Positions 28,234 through 36,583 of a DNA stretch of 64,000 bases are shown in pieces (the stretch's first letter is position 1; each line of letters begins with the position of its first letter). The notes below the pieces were generated by a model. The model saw only the letters and a program-made list of their open reading frames with translations. It did not search any database and was not told the DNA's origin. The position numbers and the translations under genes were made by a program. This stretch comes from Thermococcus sibiricus MM 739 (lineage in GTDB: Archaea; Methanobacteriota_B; Thermococci; Thermococcales; Thermococcaceae): positions 1,418,276 to 1,482,275 of the forward strand of contig NC_012883.1 of the NCBI RefSeq assembly GCF_000022545.1, given 5' to 3'.

Positions 28234-28470
28234 TTGAATGAAAATCAAATATTGATCCTAAAGAGCATAAATGGGAAACATAGATCCTTGAACGCTTTTT
28301 TGGAGGAAATAAGCAAAGATACTAGAAAGCCAATTTCAACATTAAAGCTCAATGCCAAGATCTTGAAGAAGCTTGGTTTAATTGATTATGGTGAAAAAAA
28401 CCATCCAAAACCCATTGAACTGACAAAACATGGCCGACTTGTTCTAAAAATTCTTGGGGTGGTAGAATGA
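28234..28470 (+). CDS. Small winged-helix protein, possibly a decayed regulator
   Basis: A 78-residue frame from TTG encodes a winged helix-turn-helix (NENQILILKSI, then STLKLNAKILKKLGLIDYG, then a wing ending PIELTKHGRLVLKIL), so DNA binding is likely. The same frame is open upstream to 28087 and reads like coding sequence (PISVTPIPIGKDELAVFRKLF), but it has no ATG, GTG or TTG. The ATGs with a GGTGATGG ribosome binding site at 28148 and 28154 lie in a different frame. A one-base indel near 28155-28165 would restore a longer protein. Its stop overlaps the next gene by 4 bases. Together they look like a decaying two-gene unit. Confidence 0.5.
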   Translation: MNENQILILKSINGKHRSLNAFLEEISKDTRKPISTLKLNAKILKKLGLIDYGEKNHPKPIELTKHGRLVLKILGVVE

Positions 28471-28796
28471 GTGAAAGCTTAGTTCAATTAGTCTTAAGTA
28501 ACAAGCTCAAAGAAATGCTTTCAGAAGTGAACAACTTCCACCTCAACTCCTCTATAACGTGCCTTGAGATCTTAAAAGCGGTAATAGCAAAGAAAGGAGA
28601 AAATGACGTGATAATCCTGAGTAAAGGTCACTCAGCTCCGGCATTTTATGTAATCCTTTCGGAACTTGGACTTTTAAGTGAAGAAGAACTGAAAAGTTTT
28701 ACCAAAATGGCAAAACTTTCAAAGCTTATCCAACTATCAATAACTACTTATCCTGAAGGGCAAGGCTTTCAAAAGAAAGATGTAAGGGTCAATTAA
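28467..28796 (+). pseudogene. Truncated transketolase N-terminal subunit-like fragment
   Basis: The first 85 residues resemble the start of archaeal split transketolase: a helical N-terminus, SSITCLEILKAVI and DVIILSKGHSAPAFYVILSELGLLSEEEL, the conserved KGHxxPA(L/F)Y thiamine-diphosphate region. After about residue 85 the similarity stops and the frame ends at 109 residues, where a full N-terminal subunit has about 270. No C-terminal partner follows. In other Thermococcales split transketolase genes sit with aromatic amino acid genes. That context is missing here, so I read this as a remnant. Confidence 0.6.
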
Positions 28797-28912
28797 AGCT
28801 AGGGTTAGAGGAACTAGGGCCCTGATTTCAATACTTCGTCTTTTAATTGTATTTTAAGTTGCATTGTAAAAAGAGTATTTAAAATAAGGAAGCTAACACC
28901 TCCCATGAAAAA

Positions 28913-30253
28913 TTAGAGAATAACAGCAATAATTATGGAGTTAACGTTTGTCCTCGTTGGCCCTGTTAATAACAAAGCATTAACTTCTTTCAATGCTTCG
29001 TATGCATTGTGAGCTTTAAGAAACTCTTCCACATCAATATCTCTCTTCTTCAAAGTTTCCAGTGTATAAGAGTCCACTAAACCTCCTGCTGCATCCGTTG
29101 GGCCATCCGTGCCATCCGTGTCCATTGCCAAAACCGCAACTCCCTTAAGGCCCGCTATTTTTCTTGCTATGCTTAAAGCGAACTCCTGATTCGGCCCCCC
29201 AAGACCGGGTTCACCCTCTATCGTTACCGTTGTCTCCCCACCGGCTATTAAAACACAAGGTCTCTTAAAGGGCCTTTCTCTGTGATATATTTCCTCAATA
29301 ATAGAACCAAAGGCTATGGCAACCTCTCTCGCTTCCCCTTCTAATGTGGTCGTTAAAATGTAAGCATTTAATCCCAATTCCTCCGCTTTTCTCTTTGCCG
29401 CTTCGCAGGCAAGAGAATTGCTCGCGATAAGGAAGTTGTGCACATTGGGTAAATCCTCTTTTAGCGTTTCTTCCCTCTCTCCTTCAATGCCAAGTTCTAT
29501 GTGCCTCTTAACACTCTGGGGTAGCTTTTCCCAAACGTTGTAGAGCTTTAGGAGCCTATAAGCATCTTGAAAAGTTGTTGGGTCCTTTACAGTTGGCCCG
29601 GAGGCTATTGCTTCGAGAGGATCGCCCACCACATCGGAGAGAACTAAGCTTATTAAAGTCCCTTTAACGAGTTTTGCCAATTTTCCACCTTTGACTTTTG
29701 AGATATGCTTTCTAACGGTGTTAATTTCATAGATCTTAGCACCACTTTTGAGGAGGAGCTCATTTGTTTTCATCTTGTCCTCCAGGCTTATTCCATCCTC
29801 GGGGAGCATGAAGAGCGCCGAACCACCACCCGAGATCAGCACTAGGAGAATATCATTTTCCCCGACTTTCTTGGCAAGTTCAACCCCCAAATGGGCCCCT
29901 TTCATTGAGCTTTCATCCGGAATTGGGTGGCCGGCTTCAATCACCTTAATCTTTTTAAGTGGCAATGAGTACCCGTACTTTGTAACCGCAATTCCCTCAG
30001 CTATTTTATCATCTAGGATCTCCTCAACTGCCTGGGCCATAGAACAAGCGGCCTTCCCAAAGGCCAAGACGTAGATTTTTCCCTTTATAGGGAACTCCCT
30101 TTCTTTAATGATAAGCCTATTATCTTCCACTTTTAGGGCCCTTTTGATGGCCTCATATGGGTCAGCGCTTTTTATGGTCTCTTCCATGAGATTGAGGGCA
30201 ATTTCTTTAGATTTAATATCACCCTGGGACAAAAGCTCCTCTCGATTTATCAT
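28913..30253 (-). CDS. Glycerate 2-kinase (MOFRL family)
   Basis: Phosphorylates D-glycerate, giving 2-phosphoglycerate, which enters the same pool used by ApgM. Family signs are FGKAACSMAQAVEEIL near residue 65, ISGGGSALFMLPEDG near 140, SDVVGDPLEAIASGPT near 205 and the C-terminal MOFRL domain with AGGETTVTIEGEPGLGGPNQE and MDTDGTDGPTDAAGGLVD. The start ATG (MINREELL) is chosen from GGTGAG 4 bases upstream rather than the GTG inside that motif. Length 446 residues fits. It is transcribed alone, convergent with the transketolase fragment. Confidence 0.94.
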   Translation of the reverse strand: MINREELLSQGDIKSKEIALNLMEETIKSADPYEAIKRALKVEDNRLIIKEREFPIKGKIYVLAFGKAACSMAQAVEEILDDKIAEGIAVTKYGYSLPLKKIKVIEAGHPIPDESSMKGAHLGVELAKKVGENDILLVLISGGGSALFMLPEDGISLEDKMKTNELLLKSGAKIYEINTVRKHISKVKGGKLAKLVKGTLISLVLSDVVGDPLEAIASGPTVKDPTTFQDAYRLLKLYNVWEKLPQSVKRHIELGIEGEREETLKEDLPNVHNFLIASNSLACEAAKRKAEELGLNAYILTTTLEGEAREVAIAFGSIIEEIYHRERPFKRPCVLIAGGETTVTIEGEPGLGGPNQEFALSIARKIAGLKGVAVLAMDTDGTDGPTDAAGGLVDSYTLETLKKRDIDVEEFLKAHNAYEALKEVNALLLTGPTRTNVNSIIIAVIL

Positions 30254-30299
30254 AAGACTCACCAGAACTAATTGTCCTTACATGTTATAAAAGTTAAAG

Positions 30300-30719
30300 C
30301 TAATCATCCACGATTATCTCAACAACAACCCTTTGCTCTGGATTCCTCAGCTTTTTCACAAGCTCTCTTTTAATATCCCTTGCGGCCTTATTGGCCCTTA
30401 TTGCCAGAGTTCTACCATCAACATATTCACTCTTCCTTATCACCATAGAGATCTCGTTCTCAAAAGTCAATCTCTCATCGCCAACGGCCTCCAATTCATC
30501 AACAATGCCATCCGCTGTTATTCTGATTTTGACCTTTCTTCCACTCTTCAAAGCCTCTTTTATCTCATCGCTTAATTCCTTCAGGCCTTTGTTTGCTTTT
30601 ACACATATAATACAGTCCCCTCGAGGAGTCAGGTAATCCTCTTTAGTTATCTCCAGTGTAGACCGATGTGTTGCCTTCACGTTTTCATGTCCATAACAGG
30701 TAACCCTTTCCCTGAGCAT
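30300..30719 (-). CDS. DUF371 family protein
   Basis: An archaeal conserved protein of 139 residues with no known function. The family hallmark is the start ERVTCYGHENVKATHRSTLE, followed by DYLTPRGDCIICVKANKG, where the GDCIV/I motif is strongly conserved. The rest is a beta-rich region ending with alternating charged residues. No signal or membrane segment is present. It is divergent from ribosomal protein S17e and follows glycerate kinase in reverse order with 46 bases between, so it may lead a two-gene transcript. Confidence 0.85.
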   Translation of the reverse strand: MLRERVTCYGHENVKATHRSTLEITKEDYLTPRGDCIICVKANKGLKELSDEIKEALKSGRKVKIRITADGIVDELEAVGDERLTFENEISMVIRKSEYVDGRTLAIRANKAARDIKRELVKKLRNPEQRVVVEIIVDD

Positions 30720-30824
30720 GTATAATCCTTAAAGGGAAGCTTTATAAATTTGGTTGGGAAAAGTTTAAAACAGCCTCACTTGATTTGGGAGTGGAACAAC
30801 TCAAGATTATCGGAGGGATGAGGA

Positions 30825-31028
30825 ATGGGAAATATCAAACAAGGTTTCATTAAGAGAACCGCGAGAGAACTATTTGATAGATATCCAAATGAATTCACAA
30901 GAGACTTCGAGCACAACAAGAAGAAAGTTGAGGAACTCACAAACATTACCAGCAAAACTATGCGAAACAGAATAGCGGGATATGTTACAAGGCTCGTAAG
31001 GCTTAAAGAAGAAGGAAAAATCCTTTAA
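30825..31028 (+). CDS. 30S ribosomal protein S17e
   Basis: Small archaeal and eukaryotic ribosomal protein, 67 residues. It begins [21 protein letters not shown] and contains the typical [16 protein letters not shown] and [16 protein letters not shown] helices. A strong GGAGGGATGAGG ribosome binding site directly precedes the ATG. A TATA-like AAGTTTAAAAC lies about 55-60 bases upstream. Its 3' end overlaps the convergent regulator gene by 4 bases. Confidence 0.97.
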   Translation: MGNIKQGFIKRTARELFDRYPNEFTRDFEHNKKKVEELTNITSKTMRNRIAGYVTRLVRLKEEGKIL

Positions 31029-31630
31029 ATGCAGAACTCCTTCTTTATCCTTTTTAGCTCTTCAATAAGCTCTCTTGGTAGTATTTCTTCGAATTCTTCT
31101 AAAAGCTCATCAAAGTGATCTTCACTTTCCTTGGCAACTCTCATCATGAGATTTCGCATATAAGTTTCAGCCAACATTCTAACTTCCTCAAGCTCACTCT
31201 TCATCTTCATGTACTCTTCTATTCTTTCCTCGATTTCATTTAAGAAATCTGCAAGTTCCTTAACCTTGATCTCCACGGGCCCTCTGGACTTTATGAGCTG
31301 CTTTACTTCCTCATACTCTTTAGTGGTCCTTGGGGCCTTTGGCTCATACATTTCCGTTCCAAATGAATAGGGAGTCAAAAGAACCTCCAGCCTAATGCCG
31401 CGCTTGATTTGATAATACTTTCTCGGCCTTCCTCTCGGGATTTTCTCCACCCTTCCCTCTATCAACCCCGCTCCTTCTAGAATTCGCAAATGTTCAAGAA
31501 CCGCTTTCTGGCCCACATTAAGTTCTTTAGAAAGCTCACTAATAAAATAAGGCCTTTTCGTAAGTAACAATAATATCCTCCTCCTTGTTTCATTTCCAAG
31601 GACATCCAGTAATCTTCCATGCTCTTCCAT
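31025..31630 (-). CDS. ArsR-like winged-helix transcription regulator with coiled coil
   Basis: The N-terminal 75 residues form an ArsR/HTH_20 domain: [43 protein letters not shown], then a wing [16 protein letters not shown]. The rest is a charged helical, probably coiled-coil, segment (about 110-200) for dimerisation. There is no CxxC redox motif, so it is not the sulfur regulator SurR. The start ATG follows a GGTGGGAG ribosome binding site. It is divergent from an MBL hydrolase across a 144-base gap and could regulate it and itself. The ligand is unknown. Confidence 0.88.
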   Translation of the reverse strand: MEEHGRLLDVLGNETRRRILLLLTKRPYFISELSKELNVGQKAVLEHLRILEGAGLIEGRVEKIPRGRPRKYYQIKRGIRLEVLLTPYSFGTEMYEPKAPRTTKEYEEVKQLIKSRGPVEIKVKELADFLNEIEERIEEYMKMKSELEEVRMLAETYMRNLMMRVAKESEDHFDELLEEFEEILPRELIEELKRIKKEFCI

Positions 31631-31774
31631 TCTCTCCCACCCCACCAGTAACCATGATATTTTATTTTCCTAATCTAACCTAATGTAAATAAAATTCATA
31701 CTTAAATCTTATGGTGCATTATGAGCAAAAACCACTTTAAGAATAAAGTCCAATGCAAAAATGGTGATTTCATT

Positions 31775-32404
31775 ATGAAAGTTATAGGAGACATTCACCT
31801 TGTGGACAATACCTTTGCAAACGTGTACCTAATAGTTAGGAAGGATAAGATTATAGCCATAGATGCGGGCCTGCCAGAGGAATATGAAAAGGTTCTGGAG
31901 TATATAGACTCTCTTAGAAGGTTTCCAGAGGAAGTTGAGACTATAATCGTTACCCACGCTCACTATGATCATGTGGGTTCTCTGAAAGACCTTAAAGACG
32001 CTACCGGGGCTAATGTAGCGGCCCATGAAGAGGAAATTCCTTATTTGACCGGAGAAAAGACCTTCAGGAGAACGATTAACCCAGTGGAAGTGGAAATAAG
32101 TCTAAAAGATGGTGACGAGATTCATGGGTTGAAAGTTATTCATTCTCCAGGACATACGCCGGGGAGCATTTGTTTGCTGGACTTGGAGACCAAAGCACTC
32201 TTTGTTGGCGATCTGGTTATGGAAGAGAACGGGAAGTTGAAGGAGATTCCTCACCAGTATTCTTTAGATCCAATGAAGAACAGAGAAGCGATAAGAAGGC
32301 TTTTGGATGTTGATTTTGTGCACTTGTTGCCGAGTCACGGCCAGCCGATCTTGAACGAGGGGAAGGAGAAGTTGAGGGAGTTAGTGGGGAGACTTGAAGG
32401 ATAA
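31775..32404 (+). CDS. Metallo-beta-lactamase fold hydrolase
   Basis: Cytoplasmic MBL-superfamily hydrolase of the glyoxalase II-like group, 209 residues. The metal motif is THAHYDHVG near residue 60. The downstream histidine is in SPGHTPGS near 127, the aspartate in FVGDLVME near 150, and the last histidine in LLPSHGQPI near 190. The internal ATG (MKVIGDIHLV) is chosen because GGTGAT stands 6 bases before it, while the upstream extension looks unconserved. The substrate is unknown (a thioester such as lactoylglutathione is not expected in this organism). It is divergent from the ArsR-like regulator. Confidence 0.9.
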   Translation: MKVIGDIHLVDNTFANVYLIVRKDKIIAIDAGLPEEYEKVLEYIDSLRRFPEEVETIIVTHAHYDHVGSLKDLKDATGANVAAHEEEIPYLTGEKTFRRTINPVEVEISLKDGDEIHGLKVIHSPGHTPGSICLLDLETKALFVGDLVMEENGKLKEIPHQYSLDPMKNREAIRRLLDVDFVHLLPSHGQPILNEGKEKLRELVGRLEG

Positions 32405-32512
32405 TATGCACCACATTTATATTTTAACTCTATATTAACGTAAATAATTTAATTTTTATATACGTAAAAACAAGATCTAAACAATGCACAAAAATAATCA
32501 AGAAGTTTGAGA

Positions 32513-32526
32513 TAAAATTATATAGG
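32513..32526 (+). promoter_or_regulatory. TATA box of the hsdR operon
   Basis: AAAATTATATAGG lies about 35-40 bases before the hsdR ATG, and no ribosome binding site is visible. Transcription should start within about 15 bases of the ATG, giving an almost leaderless message for the defence operon. Confidence 0.55.
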
Positions 32527-32557
32527 TTGTTTAACCATTAAATGTACGGGTTGTTAC

Positions 32558-35083
32558 ATGACTTACGCGAATTATAGTGAAGCGGATACCCGTGCTAAAC
32601 TTATTGACCCCAAGCTTCATGATGCCGGGTGGAATGAAAACAGAATAAAGAGAGAGTATGTTATTTCGTTAGGTAGAATATTGAACAATGATGGGAGTAG
32701 GACTTCTCCAAAAAGGGCTGATTACGTTCTCTTTTACCCAGACATTCAAGGACACATTATAGCGGTTGTAGAAGCAAAAAAAGCCAGTGAAGATCCTTAT
32801 AAAGGCCTAGAACAGGCAAAAAGATATGCAAAGACTCTTGACGCCCCTTTCGCATACTCTACCAATGGATTGAAAATAGTAGAATATGACTTCCTCACAA
32901 AACAGAGTAATGAATTTAGTGAATTTCCTGAACCAGAAAACCTATGGGAAAGATATGTCAAGCGAAGAGGGTTAGATGAAGCAATAAAACGAAGTGAGAA
33001 AAACCCACTAGAGGTTCCATATTATATTAGGGACAAAAAACCACGTTATTATCAAGACGTTGCAGTAAGAAGAGCACTTGAAGAAATTCTATTGGGAAGA
33101 AAACGCCTTTTACTAACAATGGCGACTGGAAGTGGAAAAACGTATGTAGCATTCCAAATAGCCTGGAAGCTTCGCAAAAGTAACTTTTTGAAAAAGATAC
33201 TTTTTATTGTGGATAGGGTCTATCTCAGAAATCAAGCTTACAATGCTTTTGAGGCCTTTGGAAATAGCCGCTGGGAACTTAAGGGAGACAACTTTAATTT
33301 TGCCAAAGATGTATATTTTGCCACATATCAGACTCTTTACTCCGAGAAAAATGGCAAACGAGTTTATCAGTACTTTGATCCAGATTATTTCGATCTTGTA
33401 ATAATAGATGAATGTCATCGTTCAGGATGGAATAGATGGCATGATATTCTAGGTTATTTTAATAATGCTATACACCTAGGGCTCACTGCAACTCCAAAGA
33501 GAAGTGATAACGTCGATGTGTATAAATACTTCGGAGATCCGGTTTATGAATACAAACTTGCTCAAGGAATAGAAGATGGCTATCTCGCTCCTCCCGAAGA
33601 GATAATCCGAGTCTATACAAACATTGATAAAGAAGGCAAAATAACATTCAAAGAGTTGAGAAGTGCTGGAGTAAAGCTGGAAATACCTGAAGAGGCAGAG
33701 TTAAAGGAATACTACACTGCAGAAGAGTTTGAGAAGAGCATAATTTTACCAGATAGAACGAAGGCAATCGTCAACTGGATAGCTCAGTTCTTGGAAAGTA
33801 CAAATCCTTTTGCTAAAACAGTTGTATTCTGCCCAACACAAAGACATGCCAGAGAGGTAGCAGCACTCCTTAACAATCATTTCAACAATAAATTCAACGT
33901 TGATAACTACGCTTATCCTATAATATCTGATGACCCCGAGGCCCATCAAGTCTTAAAAAACAGTTTTGCCAGTAATGATGAAATATTCCCTGTCGTCGCA
34001 ACAACTGTAGACGTTTTGAGCACAGGGATAGATGTGCCCCCAATAAAAAACATAATATTTCTGAAACATATTGGCTCAAAAGTTGAATTCCATCAGATCA
34101 TAGGAAGGGCCTCAAGACTTGCTGAGAATATGAGAAAGTTCACCTTTAGAGTGATAGACTTCACAGGCGCAACAAGACTTTTCGACAAGTGGGATATCCC
34201 AGATTATCAAGCAAAACCAAACCAACCAACTGACTGGTATCTAAATCTCCTTATAGTTGATGATGAAACCCTAGATCCAATAAAAGGAGCCGATGTTGTC
34301 GTTCATGTCAAGCCAGGAAGTCCTGTTCATATCATAGGGGGCGACGATGGCATAATTTTCCTTAGTAATGTTCCTAGAGAGGCAGTTTTTGTTGATATCC
34401 GTGCAAGAGGCTACAAACCAAAGAAAACATATGTCTCTACATTCCCAAGGCCTGATAAACAGGCAACAATCACATTACTGAAGTTGAGACCCGAAAACAA
34501 GCCCCCCATAACTGTTAGCGGCCTTAAAGTTTACATTGAAGAAGAAAACCGAGTAAAGATTGAAGTTAAAGGTAATAAAATCTTAGATGCAGAGTATGTG
34601 AAATACTCCCAAGAACAAGTCAGAAAGAGAGTTGCAAGCCTCGAAGACCTTAAAAAGATATGGCTAAATCGCCAAGTAAGGCTTAGGTTTAAGGAAGAAC
34701 TGAAAAAAGCAGGAATTGATCTAAAAATGATATCTCTTATCAAGAAGGTCTCTGAAGCTGATGAATTTGACCTTCTAGCAAATCTTCTATTCCAAGCCCC
34801 TATTGTCTCCAGGGATGAAAGAGCAAAACTCTTTATGGAAGTGAAAAAGGAGTTTCTTGATAGATTTGGTGAGAGGGGTAGGGAAATTATCCTCGATCTC
34901 ATAGATCACTACCGCCTCTACGGGTTAAGTGAAATAGAAGACCCGAAGGTCTTTAATCTACCAAACTTCCAAATTTATGGAGGACTTAAAGGCATCGCCA
35001 GAATCTTTGGGGGTGCAAGAGGATTAAAAAAGATCTTAGAAGAAATTGAAAAAGGACTTTATGCAGATTTAATGGGGGGATAA
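32558..35083 (+). CDS. hsdR: Type I restriction enzyme, R subunit (EcoEI-like)
   Basis: DNA-translocating endonuclease subunit of a type I restriction system. The N-terminal PD-(D/E)xK nuclease has RADYVLFY and the catalytic VVEAKKA near residue 70. Then come SF2 helicase motifs: TMATGSGKTYVAF near 185 (motif I), VIIDECHRSGW near 282 (motif II), LGLTATPKR near 307 (motif III), TTVDVLSTGIDVP near 483 (motif V) and QIIGRASR near 512 (motif VI). The C-terminal half includes an immunoglobulin-like beta segment (about 565-640) and a helical HsdM-binding end. At 841 residues it fits the EcoEI/HsdR group. It leads hsdM by 3 bases and is intact. Confidence 0.96.
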   Translation: MTYANYSEADTRAKLIDPKLHDAGWNENRIKREYVISLGRILNNDGSRTSPKRADYVLFYPDIQGHIIAVVEAKKASEDPYKGLEQAKRYAKTLDAPFAYSTNGLKIVEYDFLTKQSNEFSEFPEPENLWERYVKRRGLDEAIKRSEKNPLEVPYYIRDKKPRYYQDVAVRRALEEILLGRKRLLLTMATGSGKTYVAFQIAWKLRKSNFLKKILFIVDRVYLRNQAYNAFEAFGNSRWELKGDNFNFAKDVYFATYQTLYSEKNGKRVYQYFDPDYFDLVIIDECHRSGWNRWHDILGYFNNAIHLGLTATPKRSDNVDVYKYFGDPVYEYKLAQGIEDGYLAPPEEIIRVYTNIDKEGKITFKELRSAGVKLEIPEEAELKEYYTAEEFEKSIILPDRTKAIVNWIAQFLESTNPFAKTVVFCPTQRHAREVAALLNNHFNNKFNVDNYAYPIISDDPEAHQVLKNSFASNDEIFPVVATTVDVLSTGIDVPPIKNIIFLKHIGSKVEFHQIIGRASRLAENMRKFTFRVIDFTGATRLFDKWDIPDYQAKPNQPTDWYLNLLIVDDETLDPIKGADVVVHVKPGSPVHIIGGDDGIIFLSNVPREAVFVDIRARGYKPKKTYVSTFPRPDKQATITLLKLRPENKPPITVSGLKVYIEEENRVKIEVKGNKILDAEYVKYSQEQVRKRVASLEDLKKIWLNRQVRLRFKEELKKAGIDLKMISLIKKVSEADEFDLLANLLFQAPIVSRDERAKLFMEVKKEFLDRFGERGREIILDLIDHYRLYGLSEIEDPKVFNLPNFQIYGGLKGIARIFGGARGLKKILEEIEKGLYADLMGG

Positions 35084-35086
35084 AAT

Positions 35087-36583
35087 ATGGAGAGACAAAC
35101 GCTTGCCAGTAAAATTGAGCATATTTATGAAATTATGCGTGCTGAAGGCCTCACCATACTCGATTATGTTGAACAGCTTTCTTGGATGCTTTTTCTTAAG
35201 ATTTTGAGCGATAGGGAAGAAGAAAGAAAATTAGAAGCAGAAGTAAAGGGCGAAAAATACGTCCCTATAATTAAGGAGGAATACCTTTTCCACAATTGGC
35301 CAAAACGTTTTGGTGTTGATAGCCTCAAGAAGGTTAAGGATGTTAAGACGTTCTATGATTTTATCACCAATGAACTCTGGCCATACTTAAGTTCCCTTGG
35401 AGGCACTGACGAACTCAACAAGATAGGTGAAATCTTCTCCAATGTTACGGTTAAGGTACATGATCCCCACAACCTCCTTGAGATATTCCAAAACATTGAG
35501 GATATTCACAAAGATGATGAAGACACCCACATAATGTCCCAGCTCTATGAAGAGACTCTTATGTTAATGGGCCGCGAAGGCGGAGCTGCAGGGGAGTACT
35601 ACACTCCCAGGCCCATCGTAAGGTTCATGGTGAAGGTCGTAGACCCAAGAATAGGACAAACTGTCTTTGATCCATTTTGTGGCTCGGGTGGTTTCCTTGT
35701 TGAAGCGTATAACCATATGTATGAGCAAGCAAAAACAGCAGAGGATCTCAGGAAACTTGATAAGGCCTTTTATGGCCAAGAACTAAAGACCCAAGCGTAC
35801 TTAATAGCCAACATGAACACTCTCCTCCACAATGTTAATGCAAAACTTGTTAAAACCGACACCTTTAGTGAAGATCTACACAATCCTGGAGAGCTTTATG
35901 ATGTGATCCTAACTAACCCTCCTTTCGGTGGAAAAATAAAGGAATCAAATCTTCAAAATCTCATAGTCAAAACTCGATCAACAGAGCTTGCAGCCTTACA
36001 ACACGTTATGAAAAAAGCAAAGCCTGGAGGGAAAGTTGGAATAGTTCTCCCAGATGGCGTCCTCTCTAACGTCACTAAAGCTTACGTAAAGGTAAGGAAG
36101 GAGCTCCTCGAAAAGAACAATGTTTTTGCCATCGTAAGTCTCCCACAGGGCGTCTTCGCCAACATATCACCCAAAGGTGGGAGTGGGCCCAAAACGAGCC
36201 TGCTGTTCTTCGAACGAGGAAAGCCCACAAGAGAGGTATGGTACTACGAGCTCATCCCGCCCAACGGGAAGAACTACACGAGGGCCAATCCGATAAAGGA
36301 CGAGGATTTAAGTGATGCACTCAAAAAGTTTGAGGCCTGGAAGAAGTACCTCGAAACCGATGACGAGGAGTGGAAAAAGAAGGCCCTCTCCGAGAACTCG
36401 TGGGTAGTAAGTGTTGAGGAGATAAAGGAGATGGACTACGATCTGAGCGCAAGAAATCCAAACAGAAAGCTGATGATAGAGTATCCCGCACCCGAGAAGA
36501 TTATAGCGGGCCTTGAGGAAAAGGAGAGGAAGATAAGCGAGCTCCTGGGCGAGATAAAGTCAATCCTCGGTGAGAAGCCATGA
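35087..36583 (+). CDS. hsdM: Type I restriction system methyltransferase, M subunit
   Basis: N6-adenine DNA methyltransferase subunit. After the helical N-terminal domain (residues 1-150) comes GEYYTPRPIVRFMVK near 165, the SAM motif I FDPFCGSGGFLVEAY near 192, and catalytic motif IV TNPPFGGK near 282. The C-terminal helical tail contacts HsdS. Length 498 residues is normal. Base composition changes inside the gene: the 5' half resembles the AT-rich neighbourhood, while from about 36050 to the end codons become GC-rich (CTC, GAG, AAG, CCC), a sign of mosaic origin. It overlaps hsdS by 4 bases (ATGA). Confidence 0.96.
   Translation: MERQTLASKIEHIYEIMRAEGLTILDYVEQLSWMLFLKILSDREEERKLEAEVKGEKYVPIIKEEYLFHNWPKRFGVDSLKKVKDVKTFYDFITNELWPYLSSLGGTDELNKIGEIFSNVTVKVHDPHNLLEIFQNIEDIHKDDEDTHIMSQLYEETLMLMGREGGAAGEYYTPRPIVRFMVKVVDPRIGQTVFDPFCGSGGFLVEAYNHMYEQAKTAEDLRKLDKAFYGQELKTQAYLIANMNTLLHNVNAKLVKTDTFSEDLHNPGELYDVILTNPPFGGKIKESNLQNLIVKTRSTELAALQHVMKKAKPGGKVGIVLPDGVLSNVTKAYVKVRKELLEKNNVFAIVSLPQGVFANISPKGGSGPKTSLLFFERGKPTREVWYYELIPPNGKNYTRANPIKDEDLSDALKKFEAWKKYLETDDEEWKKKALSENSWVVSVEEIKEMDYDLSARNPNRKLMIEYPAPEKIIAGLEEKERKISELLGEIKSILGEKP

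Noticed and set aside
31025-31630. Possible identity as the sulfur regulator SurR
   Set aside because: No CxxC redox switch is present in the N-terminal domain and the C-terminal half is coiled coil, unlike SurR.
31700-32415. GGTGCAT/ATGCACC inverted elements flanking the MBL hydrolase gene
   Set aside because: Only seven to eight bases match and the flanks differ, so this can easily arise by chance.
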